The notes beneath the pieces were generated by a model. The model searched no databases, was not told the origin of the DNA, and saw only the letters and a program-made list of their open reading frames with translations. 64,000 nt of DNA, taken from Rhizobium lusitanum. GTDB taxonomy: Bacteria > Pseudomonadota > Alphaproteobacteria > Rhizobiales > Rhizobiaceae. The stretch's first letter is position 1. Every line of letters starts with the position of its first letter. The DNA lies in NCBI RefSeq assembly GCF_014189535.1, contig NZ_CP050306.1, positions 1 to 64,000 of the forward strand, given 5' to 3'. Positions 8,311-16,346 of the stretch are shown here, in pieces. The position numbers and the translations under genes are program-made.

Positions 8311-9303
8311 TTAGTCTCCTACCCGGGTTGACTCATTTTCCTGGAACGCTTTGTAAAGCGCCTCCAGCTGATCAGAAACAAATGTTCCGAACTTCGATGC
8401 ATCCTTTGACGTCAACGCCAGTGTAAAGGTCTTGCCACTTTCGCGAAGGACCACGTTAACGGCATTTCCTGCTATGTGGAAATTGCGGCCACTCTGCTTG
8501 CTCGCCAAGCGTTTCCGCTTCCCGCTCTTCTTCAATTCAGCGAGAAGCTGATTGAAACGCGCCGATGCATCAACACTTTGGAATGCTGCGGATCGAACAA
8601 AGTCGATTATCCGCGCGTCGTTACCCTTCGCTTGCACAAGCTTTTTCAGCTCTTCCCAGCGATCACGGCCAACCCCCTTAGCGGCACCCACAGCATCAAG
8701 AATCTCTTCGGGAATGACTTCAGCAACGGAGAGCATGCGGGACAGCAACGTGTCGTCTACAGTCAACGCTGTTCTGATCGTTTCCTTGGTCATACCACTG
8801 TTGAGAAGCTTACTCGCAAAGAGCGCCTTCTCAATGAAAGTGAGATTTGCTCGTGCGGTGTTCTCCTGACCTTGGGCAATGACGTGGGCAATATCTTCCA
8901 GCGGCTTAATCACTGCTCTTACAGGAATCCCGAGTTCACGGGCTACGCGGGCGCGCCGATGACCAAAGACGATCATATAGCGGTCCGACGCGTCGGGATG
9001 TGGCCGAACCAGGATAGGTGTAGACTGACCCGACTGCCGGATCGCTTCCCGAAGCTGAATAAAGTCAGTTTCGTCGTCAGCAATGCGGTCCGCTACAAAC
9101 GAAGCATCTAGGCTCCCGGGGTCAAGCCCAACCACGGTCTCGCCTTCCAACAGCCGAATGGAATTTTCTGCCATCTCATCGAGCGACTGAATCATTGAGC
9201 GCGAAGCTCCCCGCTTTGTATATTCCGAGCGAGCTTCGGTACTCTTTTGTTCGGCGGATGGATGCGGCTGTGCAAAATTTGCAAGCATATGCTTTCTCGC
9301 CAT
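8311..9303 (-). CDS. repB: Plasmid partition protein RepB (ParB family)
   Basis: 330 residues. It has the RepB N-terminal family start (ARKHMLANF), a ParB/Srx-like domain with RLLEGETVVGLDPGSLDAS, GQSTPILVRPHP and VFGHRRARVARELG, then an HTH region (LTFIEKALFASKLLNSGMTKETIRTAL). The C-terminal part (RKRLASKQSGRNFHIAGNA) is the RepB tail. It binds parS-type centromere sites and works with RepA in segregation. It lies 79 bp downstream of repA on the same strand. Confidence 0.95.
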   Translation of the reverse strand: MARKHMLANFAQPHPSAEQKSTEARSEYTKRGASRSMIQSLDEMAENSIRLLEGETVVGLDPGSLDASFVADRIADDETDFIQLREAIRQSGQSTPILVRPHPDASDRYMIVFGHRRARVARELGIPVRAVIKPLEDIAHVIAQGQENTARANLTFIEKALFASKLLNSGMTKETIRTALTVDDTLLSRMLSVAEVIPEEILDAVGAAKGVGRDRWEELKKLVQAKGNDARIIDFVRSAAFQSVDASARFNQLLAELKKSGKRKRLASKQSGRNFHIAGNAVNVVLRESGKTFTLALTSKDASKFGTFVSDQLEALYKAFQENESTRVGD

Positions 9304-9359
9304 TAGATGACACCCTCCCCCGTTCTAACAAGTTGACTTAACTGACTTCTTTGCTGATC

Positions 9360-9374
9360 TGCACGGCTGTCAAA
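9360..9374. repeat. 15-bp repeat in repA-repB gap, candidate parS or regulatory site
   Basis: TGCACGGCTGTCAAA occurs here and again, in the same orientation, upstream of repA at 10781-10795. The surrounding bases form an imperfect palindrome (TTTG-N9-CAAA in the upstream copy). RepABC centromeres are palindromes of similar length, often found in these positions, but this one matches the consensus GTT-N4-GC-N4-AAC only partly. Confidence 0.45.
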
Positions 9375-9382
9375 CAATCTGG

Positions 9383-10585
9383 TCATTTTCGACCCCATGC
9401 CTTGTGTAACAGCCCAGTGATCTCCGCGTTCACACCGTTAACGCACTCGAGTGCGCGATCGTAAGTAGAGCGGGTAAATAGATGCTTCTCCACCTCATAT
9501 AATGTCTGCTTTGTGATGCCGGCGTCGCTGATTGCGGTAGACTTTAACATGTGGTTCTGCAGCATGCGCTTGTTGAACATCGCTTGCATAAAGCCAACCA
9601 TCTGCGCTTGCGGACCGTCGGTGGGCTCGTACCGTGTTACCAGGTAACGGAACCAGTTGAGCTTAACCCTTGCTCCGGCGCCCTTTATCGATTGCAGGAT
9701 CCCACCGAGCATCAATAGGAATTGGCTCATCGACATAATATCGAGCATCTGCGGATGAACGGTAATCAATGCCGATGTCGAGGCGCTCAGCGCCGTTAAC
9801 GTCAAATAGCCAAGCTGAGGCGGGCAATCGATCACCACCACATCGTACCGCTCATCGACCTCTTTAAGGGCGCTCGATATCCGGGTGAAGAAAAGACGAC
9901 CTTCCGGCGAGCTTTTGTTAGTGGCGGCGAGTGGTGTTTGATATTCATATTCTTGGAGTTCCAGGTTTGCCGGAACAATGTCGAGACCGGGAAAGTTCGT
10001 CGATTGAATGACGTCCTTAATCGATTTACGCTCGTCATCGTAACGCAACGCCTCGAAAAGTGATGGGTTTTTATCAAGCTCTGGCTGAATGCCATGCAGC
10101 GCGGTCAATGATGCCTGTGGGTCGAGATCAATCGCGAGTACTCGGTGACCGGTCAATGCCAGGTATTGGGCAAGATGTGCGGTCGTCGTGGTCTTGCCCG
10201 AACCACCTTTGAAATTAACGACCGAGATGATTTGCAATGCTTCGCCTGCGCGACGATGCGGAACATAACGCTTGAAATCGCTGCGGCCATTTTTGTCGAG
10301 AAAATGCCGAAGCTCCAGCATTTGCGTGGCCGTGTAGGTTCGCCGTCCGGATGACGTAGTGGAGGGAACTGGCCCTTTGCCTTCTAGATGGAGCTTCTTA
10401 ATGTGATTCTGTGTTACACCAAGATAGTCGGCGACTTCTGCGAGAGAAAATGATCGCAGGCCTTTCTCAGCATTTGGCGGATATTGCTCGAGACGCAGCA
10501 TATTCAGATTGTCAGAGATGAGCTCACCCTGCTCAAGAATCTCTTGGTCAAAGTCCAGCGTGTCAATGTTAGTTATCATGTTCAT
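9383..10585 (-). CDS. repA: Plasmid partition ATPase RepA (ParA family)
   Basis: 400 residues. The N-terminal MerR-like HTH (SFSLAEVADYLGVTQNHIKKLH) gives operator binding. The ParA ATPase has a deviant Walker A (KGGSGKTTTT), AIDLDPQASLT and the VIDCPPQLGYL motif. Length fits RepA. It is first in the repABC operon; RepA with RepB normally represses the operon and drives segregation. An inverted repeat and a promoter lie just upstream. Confidence 0.96.
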   Translation of the reverse strand: MNMITNIDTLDFDQEILEQGELISDNLNMLRLEQYPPNAEKGLRSFSLAEVADYLGVTQNHIKKLHLEGKGPVPSTTSSGRRTYTATQMLELRHFLDKNGRSDFKRYVPHRRAGEALQIISVVNFKGGSGKTTTTAHLAQYLALTGHRVLAIDLDPQASLTALHGIQPELDKNPSLFEALRYDDERKSIKDVIQSTNFPGLDIVPANLELQEYEYQTPLAATNKSSPEGRLFFTRISSALKEVDERYDVVVIDCPPQLGYLTLTALSASTSALITVHPQMLDIMSMSQFLLMLGGILQSIKGAGARVKLNWFRYLVTRYEPTDGPQAQMVGFMQAMFNKRMLQNHMLKSTAISDAGITKQTLYEVEKHLFTRSTYDRALECVNGVNAEITGLLHKAWGRK

Positions 10586-10598
10586 GCTGCCAATTCCA

Positions 10599-10641
10599 AA
10601 ATAACGCTTTTCGCGAGAAACGCATTCAATAAGCGTTATTT
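10599..10641. promoter_or_regulatory. Putative RepA operator, 11-bp inverted repeat
   Basis: AAATAACGCTT at 10599-10609 is repeated exactly in inverse orientation at 10631-10641 with a 21-bp spacer. It starts 14 bp upstream of the repA ATG and overlaps the -10 box and expected transcription start of the promoter below. RepA proteins autorepress through such palindromes, so the role is likely although not demonstrated. Confidence 0.7.
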
Positions 10642-10668
10642 ATACTCGTGATTCTGTGGGAGCGGCAA
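10639..10668 (-). promoter_or_regulatory. Putative repABC promoter
   Basis: On the minus strand, TTGCCG (10668-10663), an 18-bp spacer and TATAAA (10644-10639) form a good sigma-70-type promoter. Transcription would begin near 10632, inside the inverted repeat, which fits autoregulation by RepA. Confidence 0.65.
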
Positions 10669-10986
10669 ACGGTTTTTAGTTAACGATAGGTTAATGGAGT
10701 TTGGCCGCGACAATGGAAGAGGAACAATCCCAGCATCGAGCGTGTCTAACAAACTGAAAATATTACGGAAAGAGCGATTTTGCACGGCTGTCAAATTTCA
10801 CACTGTTATGCGTGCTCAGCTGGAAGTCATCGGCATTGCAGCTATCGCTGAGGGTGTGTGTGGATACGCGCTGACATTCACATGAAGCACATGCCCTCGC
10901 CCGAACTTGTGGAGAATGAGGGGAGCGAGGGTTCCCCGCATTTCTTGAAGCTAGCGACGTATAGCTTTCAATCTTTCATCCGGCGG
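10669..10986. other. Region upstream of repA
   Basis: About 320 bp without a convincing gene; a 63-codon plus-strand ORF at 10694 has no family signature. It contains the second copy of the 15-bp repeat (next entry). Confidence 0.4.
10781..10795. repeat. 15-bp repeat upstream of repA (second copy)
   Basis: Exact direct repeat of 9360-9374, about 195 bp upstream of the repA start. Here the palindromic context is better: TTTG-N9-CAAA. Candidate partition or incompatibility site. Confidence 0.45.
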
Positions 10987-11011
10987 TCCCGGTCGCGCTT
11001 CGCGACCGGGA
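10987..11011 (-). terminator. GC-rich hairpin downstream of the ParB-like gene
   Basis: Perfect 11-bp stem (TCCCGGTCGCG with CGCGACCGGGA) and a 3-base loop, ten bases past the stop of the ParB-like gene. There is no clear U run, so it may act only as a transcript-end stabiliser or weak terminator. Confidence 0.5.
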
Positions 11012-11020
11012 CACGACCGA

Positions 11021-12973
11021 TTATTCAGCTACTTCCAGAACGCTGTCACCGTAAAAGGCATCGTTGACCTCGCCAACATCCCCGGCATGCCCTTCTTCTA
11101 AGTTGTCGCGAACAGAAGTTGGCCCAATTGAAACAAATCGAGCAGGCTCCGGAAGCCAGCCTGTTCCACTGACTTGCCGCTCCGCGTACGCCGCCGCTTC
11201 CCCTTTCTTCATACCGGAAATACCCGCAGCAACGTCCTTGCCCCTCGACTCGGTAATCGCCGTCTCGATCCCCGCTTTGCTGATCCGACCAAAATACCCC
11301 TCGGCAGTCGGCTCGAACCACGCGTTCATATCGACTTTCAGCGCCTGCCCAAGCTCTTCGGCATGAGCGCAACCGCCTCTGCGATCGTCATAGAGTTTGG
11401 CAACCGCATTGACCGAATGCGCGGCGGCATAGGCTAGAAGATTGAGCAACTGGTCGTGCGGCTGCTCCATGCACCACTCCCAAAGATCGGCGGGATCGCC
11501 GGGAATGACATAGCCGTAGTTCTCGCGGAGATCGTTGAAGGCGCAAAGTGCCTTGCTCCCCTCCGGCAGCTTGATGCTGGTTTCAAGGCGCTCGCTCGTC
11601 AGACTGATTTCAAGCGCGCTTTGCACACCGGGATAGGTGTAGGCGACCTTGAGCAACAAAGCATGGACGACGGCTGCAAGCGCAACGTCGGGATTGCGGG
11701 CAAGTTCGACGCGGAGCACAGCGGTCTTTTGCGCCGTCAACTCCTGAGTAAGAGCCTGAGAATGGACGAACGGCTTTGCTCCCTTTGGAGTTGCTTCGCC
11801 GCCGCTTGCATTGTTCGCCTCCAACCGCACAGCCTCGATCTCATCGTCGCTCCTGATGAGGCCTCGCTCGACGCGCAATGCGCCGTAGTAGTCGATGGTG
11901 ATGATTGCACCCGCCTTTTCGAGATCATCTGACGAATAGGCTTCCGTGAGGTTATGTAGGTCCCTCATCCGGCTGTTGATCACCAACATTCTACCTTCGG
12001 TTTCCTCGTCCGCAGCGCCGGCTTCGATCAATTCAGCCAACTCATCATACTCAGCGTCGAGGCTGTCGAGTTCTGCCTGTTGTTCATCGCTCAACGTCAC
12101 TGCGACAGCGTAGGCGCGCTTCATGCGGAAAATATCATCGGACAGGCTAGCGCTGCACTCAACCCATTTCCAACCCTCCGCTCTTACCCTCTCGGCTTCC
12201 GCCTCAAGCGTCTCCGCAACAAGCCGCTCCACCAAGACAACATCGGTCGCATAACCCTCATTGCCCGCGTCGAACAAATCACGCCGCACGACACCGCCTG
12301 CGGCCTCGTAGACATGCAGTCCGCCAATGAGCGTGATGCGCTTGTCCGTGGCCTTGATCGCCTCGTTCTGCAGCGCTTGCCGGATCGCATGAGCATTGCA
12401 ATTCCACGATGGAAGGCTTTCCCATACTTCCTCCTGACGGGCGTGGTCGTCGCTCACGGTGAACGCCGCCAACTGCTCAAAGGACATTTCCTCGTTGCGG
12501 TAGATATCCAAGAGCTTCGGTGACACGCGGGCGAGCGCAAGCCGGCGACGCACGACTGTTTCGGTGGCTCCGAAGCGGGCGGCGATATCAGCAATCGGCG
12601 TTCCTTTGTCGGCCATAACCTTGAATGCTTCATATTGATCGACCGGATGCATCTCCTCGCGCATGATGTTTTCGGCAAGGCTGATCTCGGTCGCCTTGTC
12701 AGCCTCCCGCTCCTTGCATTCGACCGCGAAATCCTTGGCGATCTCGCCAGCCTCGGCCAGAAGGGTGAGCGCCTGACGTCGCCGTTCGCCGGCAACCACG
12801 AGGAAATGGCCTTTCTTCTCACTCTTTCGGACAACGAGATTTTGCAGAAGGCGATATCCGTCGCTGCGGATATTTGCCGCCAGTTCCTGGACGCCTTCCT
12901 TGCTATAGGTCTTGCGGACGTTCTTGGGATCGGCGTCGAGCTTGTTCAGTGCGATAGTGATGATGTCAGTCAT
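11021..12973 (-). CDS. Large ParB/RepB/Spo0J-family DNA-binding protein
   Basis: 650 residues. The N-terminal ParB domain spans about residues 5-110 (LDADPKNVRKTYSKEGVQELAANIRSDG in two parts, then VAGERRRQALTLL and SLAENIMREEMHPVDQYEAF). Next comes a ParB HTH (TPIADIAARFGATETVVRRRL). The remaining 450 residues are an acidic, alpha-helical region without a recognised fold. The start is supported by AGGAGAG on the minus strand nine bases upstream. Such long ParB-like proteins are common on rhizobial plasmids near DUF736 genes; they are distinct from RepB and their function is poorly known. Confidence 0.85.
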   Translation of the reverse strand: MTDIITIALNKLDADPKNVRKTYSKEGVQELAANIRSDGYRLLQNLVVRKSEKKGHFLVVAGERRRQALTLLAEAGEIAKDFAVECKEREADKATEISLAENIMREEMHPVDQYEAFKVMADKGTPIADIAARFGATETVVRRRLALARVSPKLLDIYRNEEMSFEQLAAFTVSDDHARQEEVWESLPSWNCNAHAIRQALQNEAIKATDKRITLIGGLHVYEAAGGVVRRDLFDAGNEGYATDVVLVERLVAETLEAEAERVRAEGWKWVECSASLSDDIFRMKRAYAVAVTLSDEQQAELDSLDAEYDELAELIEAGAADEETEGRMLVINSRMRDLHNLTEAYSSDDLEKAGAIITIDYYGALRVERGLIRSDDEIEAVRLEANNASGGEATPKGAKPFVHSQALTQELTAQKTAVLRVELARNPDVALAAVVHALLLKVAYTYPGVQSALEISLTSERLETSIKLPEGSKALCAFNDLRENYGYVIPGDPADLWEWCMEQPHDQLLNLLAYAAAHSVNAVAKLYDDRRGGCAHAEELGQALKVDMNAWFEPTAEGYFGRISKAGIETAITESRGKDVAAGISGMKKGEAAAYAERQVSGTGWLPEPARFVSIGPTSVRDNLEEGHAGDVGEVNDAFYGDSVLEVAE

Positions 12974-13006
12974 GGAAATTCTCTCCTTTTCGAGATTGGG
13001 GACAGT

Positions 13007-13090
13007 TCAGGCGAGGGCAAAGGCCCAGAGGCTGACGGCTGCGAGAAACGCGGTCAGGCTGATGGCTTCCAAGATCATTTTCGTTGTCAT
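13007..13090 (-). CDS. 27-residue hydrophobic peptide upstream of the ParB-like gene
   Basis: Encodes MTTKMILEAISLTAFLAAVS plus LWAFALA, a single probable membrane helix. A strong Shine-Dalgarno sequence (AAGGAG) lies eight to ten bases before the ATG. It ends 33 bp upstream of the ParB-like start on the same strand, so both may be on one transcript. It is too short for ordinary gene callers. The ribosome site and composition support translation, but there is no homology evidence. Confidence 0.5.
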   Translation of the reverse strand: MTTKMILEAISLTAFLAAVSLWAFALA

Positions 13091-13645
13091 GTTCGGTTCT
13101 CCTTCATCCGCGAAGCGGTCTTGGTCCTGCGAAGCAGGAGCACCCGCTCCTGCTTCCCGAGCTCGTGCGGAACAGCGGGGGAGAAGGGGGCAAGGAGAAA
13201 AAGACGAGGGGTATCACCCACCCGGAGGACGGTGGCTAAAGACGCCGGCCGGAGCGGCGAACACGCGATCGCGTGTTCGTCCTGCAGGACGCATCCGCGG
13301 CCGAAGGATGGGGAAACGGCTTTTTGTCCTTGCTGGGAAGAGGGGGCGGAGCCTTCTTTTCCCGCTCAAAGGGAAAGATCCCGCCGGCGGTGGCGGCGTC
13401 ATGGTGCTGCGAATGCAGCCCTGGCAGAGGGATCGTTACCGGTATCGGCGCAGACACCGGCGGTGGCTGCGTTCGCATGGCGAATAGAGCTCGTCCGCGG
13501 AAGCGGCTGACCCTAACGTTTCGCTATATTAGGCATCAAGCGTTCGACCAGCTTTGCGGCCTAGAGGAAACGCGCTGATGATTTGTCTTTCCGGCGGAAA
13601 GTGCTTATCTTTATCGCATTGAAATATTGTCAGGAATCGACGTTT
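13091..13645. other. Intergenic region, 555 bp, very GC-rich
   Basis: Several long overlapping open frames occur on both strands, as expected from GC-rich sequence lacking stops; none has a recognisable domain or ribosome site. It probably contains the promoter of the small peptide and ParB-like gene. No other structure was identified. Confidence 0.4.
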
Positions 13646-13888
13646 ATGGAGCTGACTATTACGCTGGCTGGTCTGCTTGCAATTGCCCTGGCGCTTTACA
13701 TGATGCTGTCTTCATGGGGAAAATCTCTCTCCTTCAAGATCAAGTGCTTGATCTTTAGTGCGATCGTCTTCTGCTTGGCAGCGCTCTGGTGCGTGGTCTA
13801 CGGACCGGAAAAATGGTTCATGATACAAGCCGGCATTGTCATCGTCGTTGCGACGCTGATCGGTCTCTTCTCCTCAGGCAAAGCTTGA
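13646..13888 (+). CDS. Small membrane protein, 80 residues
   Basis: Start chosen at ATG 13646 (MELTITLAGLLAIALALYMM); the frame opens further upstream but without hydrophobic pattern. Three predicted membrane segments: about residues 4-22, 32-51 and 58-75. A YGPEKW loop separates the last two. Family unknown. It is convergent with the DUF736 gene. Confidence 0.6.
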   Translation: MELTITLAGLLAIALALYMMLSSWGKSLSFKIKCLIFSAIVFCLAALWCVVYGPEKWFMIQAGIVIVVATLIGLFSSGKA

Positions 13889-13953
13889 TCGGAATTGTCA
13901 TAGCCCATTGGGCGAAATGACAGCTTTAGAAGCAGAGTTTAAGCAAGCGACAA

Positions 13954-13973
13954 CCCCGGCCGGAAGGCCGGGG
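13954..13973. terminator. Hairpin between convergent genes
   Basis: Perfect 8-bp stem CCCCGGCC/GGCCGGGG with a GGAA loop, between the membrane-protein stop (13888) and the DUF736 stop (13990). Its position suggests a bidirectional transcript end, though no T run follows. Confidence 0.45.
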
Positions 13974-13989
13974 CGCTGCGCCCTTGGGA

Positions 13990-14310
13990 TCAATCCCAGG
14001 GAATGACGGCCATCAGGGCTTCGTCGTCCTGACCTGGATAGCGGCCGAGGTTGGCGTTGAGCCTGCCGTATCCGGTATTGACGGTGAGGGTGAAGTATTC
14101 GCCGCCGCTCTGGTTCTGTTTCTTCCAGATCCCACCGATCTCGACGCGTTTGCCGCGCGGGCTCTTGGCGAAGAGGCGATAGGCAGGCGCCTTGGCGTTG
14201 GTGCTTTCGAATTCCTCGCCTGAGATGTCGAGGTCGTAGGCGATTGAGGCGATATTGCCGGACAGCGTGCCGTTGTCGTTGAAGCGGATGAAGTTGACGA
14301 GATCGGTCAT
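13990..14310 (-). CDS. DUF736 family protein
   Basis: 106 residues from ATG 14310 (MTDLVNFIRFNDNGTLSGNI), preceded by AAAGGAGA. Family features: SGNIASIAYDLDI, APAYRLFAKSPRGKRVEIGGIWKK in part, and GEYFTLTV..GYGRLNANLG. The family is about 100-110 residues and is common on alpha-proteobacterial plasmids and conjugative elements. Function unknown; it is thought to act in the cytoplasm. Confidence 0.88.
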   Translation of the reverse strand: MTDLVNFIRFNDNGTLSGNIASIAYDLDISGEEFESTNAKAPAYRLFAKSPRGKRVEIGGIWKKQNQSGGEYFTLTVNTGYGRLNANLGRYPGQDDEALMAVIPWD

Positions 14311-15254
14311 TGCAGTGTCTCCTTTGTTTGCGTTGCCGATGGTCACGACAAACGGCGGGAGAGAGGGCGGACTGCACCCGGAGTGCTCACAGCACCGGAG
14401 GGGCGTAGTGCAACGAAGCGCCGCCTCAGAAGGGGATTTTGCCGCGCGAGGAATGGCGCTCAGCGCGACAAGCGGAGCTTGCGCTGGGCGACGGGGGAAA
14501 ATCATCTGCGGAGGCGGTTGCTGGCTGTCGGCCCGCCGTAGTGGTCCATCACTCGAGGCAACACGAACAAGGAGAAACGCAAGACGTGTGGTTTCGTCTC
14601 ATCCGCGTTCAACGATAGATGCCCAGACGAGCAATGTCGTCTCTATCGCTGCCCGCGCGCTGAGTTGGGCTGGTGAATAGGAAGCACCACGTCTGTCGGC
14701 GCGGCGGCCAAACGTTTGATCCCGAATGCCATGCACGGGAATCGGTGGCATCTGGAAATACAAAGAAATGGAGCCGGCTATCGTGGCCACCTGACAACCG
14801 GCGCGTTGGGAGATGCGACTCACGATATGTCCGCCAAAAAGTTGTCAGACCATGCCTCAAGCCTCGACGCGGGACCGATCTCGGAGGCGCAACACCCGGC
14901 TTCCGGCCGGGGTTGCCGCCTGGGGCCAACGTTTGTCCAAAGGACATTCCGCTCCTGGGCGGGCGGGGAGTATCGAGGGGAGGGGATCGGGGCTTCCCTC
15001 GGGCCTGATCCGCGCTGCTCGATGCGGCACGGAACAGGAAGGCGCGGTAACGGCGCTCAAGCCGCCGGTCTGGTCTCAGATTTCGCAGCAAGGGATAGTC
15101 TGAAACCAAGGGCGTCCGCCACTTTGGCAATTGTTCCGAGTTCCGGATTTCCTTCTCCGTGTTACCTGCAACAGTGCAAAAGCTGCATTGAGTGTTGCCC
15201 GGTGTTTGACTGTTTTCTATTCTACAGCCTGATCATCAAGCATCGAAAGCTGAC
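14311..15254. other. Long region without a supported gene
   Basis: About 940 bp. Several GC-driven open frames overlap on both strands (14255-15483), but none shows domains, good starts or consistent coding bias. It probably contains promoters for DUF736 (left) and the exonuclease (right). I see no RNA gene or repeat. Confidence 0.4.
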
Positions 15255-16238
15255 ATGGACTCTCAACTCGACATGTTTGCGAAGCCAGTGGTCGACGTTC
15301 GGCCGCAACGGCGTGATGCGCCGGCCCGATCGAAGCGCCGGCCATTGCCAGTACCTGCCTCTCTTACGGACGAAGAGATGGTGCGCAGACTCGAGGATGG
15401 CGGTCAGTACCGCATTCTTCGCAAGCTTGTACCAAGGAAGATCGCGGTCAACAGGCGTCCGGAGTTCCAGCGGGTTGGCGTGATCCTTGACACGGAGACG
15501 ACCGGCCTCAATCATCGCAGTGATGAGATTATAGAGATCGGCCTGATTGCCTTCACATTCGATGATTTTGGCCATATCGGCGATGTCATCGGCGTCTATG
15601 GTGGATTGCAACAACCAGGCACGCCAATCCCACCCGAAATCACCAAGCTTACCGGCATCACCGATGAGATGGTTGAGGGGCAGATGATCGACATGCAACA
15701 GGTCCGCAGGATGGTTGCGCCGGCGGATCTGGTGATAGCGCACAACGCCGGCTTCGATCGGCCGTTCTGTGAAGCGTTTTCAAATGTCTTTGCTGCCAAG
15801 GCCTGGGCATGTTCGGTTTCTGAAGTTGACTGGAATGCCCGCGGTTTTGAGGGCACCAAGCTCGGATATCTGATTGGGCAGGCCGGCTATTTTCATGACG
15901 GCCACCGCACCGTCGATGACTGTTTCGCGCTGCTTGAGGTTCTTGATCGCAACGTAGGAGAGGAGGAGACGCCATTCGCGGAGTTGGTCCGCACCAGCGG
16001 GCAGTCACGGGTGCGTATTTTTGCCGAGCATAGTCCGTTCGAAATGAAGGATCATCTGAAGGGCAGGGGATATCGCTGGTCCGATGGCAGCGATGGCCGG
16101 CCGAAGTCCTGGTGGATCGAAATCGACGAGGACGCGCTGCGCGACGAACTGCATTATCTACGCTCGGAGATCTACCGGTGGGAGGAGGCCGACCCGCCCA
16201 TCCAGCATCTGACCGCTTTCGATCGCTTCAAGGCATAA
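15255..16238 (+). CDS. DEDDh 3'-5' exonuclease (DnaQ-like)
   Basis: 327 residues. The exonuclease fold runs from about residue 75 to 240. Catalytic residues are visible: DTETTGLNH (Asp and Glu), AHNAGFDRPF (Asp) and HRTVDDCFALLE (His and Asp), the DEDDh arrangement of DNA polymerase III epsilon. The C-terminal 90 residues (KGRGYRWSDGSDGRPKSWW) form a small extra domain seen in plasmid-borne DnaQ-like proteins. It is probably a stand-alone exonuclease rather than the replicative epsilon subunit. Confidence 0.88.
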   Translation: MDSQLDMFAKPVVDVRPQRRDAPARSKRRPLPVPASLTDEEMVRRLEDGGQYRILRKLVPRKIAVNRRPEFQRVGVILDTETTGLNHRSDEIIEIGLIAFTFDDFGHIGDVIGVYGGLQQPGTPIPPEITKLTGITDEMVEGQMIDMQQVRRMVAPADLVIAHNAGFDRPFCEAFSNVFAAKAWACSVSEVDWNARGFEGTKLGYLIGQAGYFHDGHRTVDDCFALLEVLDRNVGEEETPFAELVRTSGQSRVRIFAEHSPFEMKDHLKGRGYRWSDGSDGRPKSWWIEIDEDALRDELHYLRSEIYRWEEADPPIQHLTAFDRFKA

Positions 16239-16255
16239 GCAGGTTCGGGGATCTC

Positions 16256-16302
16256 AGAGAGCGCCACGCATCTATTTCGATGCGTAAACGTGTGGCGCAG
16301 AC
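16256..16302. repeat. REP-like palindrome after the exonuclease gene
   Basis: Nested inverted repeats: outer GCGCCAC/GTGGCGC (16261-16267 and 16292-16298), inner ACGCATC/GATGCGT (16266-16272 and 16279-16285). The layout resembles palindromic repeats often found after rhizobial genes. It may also terminate transcription. Confidence 0.5.
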
Positions 16303-16346
16303 GTCGTAATTACTGATGTCATGGCTCTCTACAAAAGCCATTTCTT

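Noticed and set aside
13090..13578. Several long overlapping ORFs on both strands
   Set aside because: GC-rich sequence with few stops; no domains, ribosome sites or consistent codon pattern.
14255..15483. Open frames between the DUF736 and exonuclease genes
   Set aside because: Mutually overlapping on both strands with no family signature.
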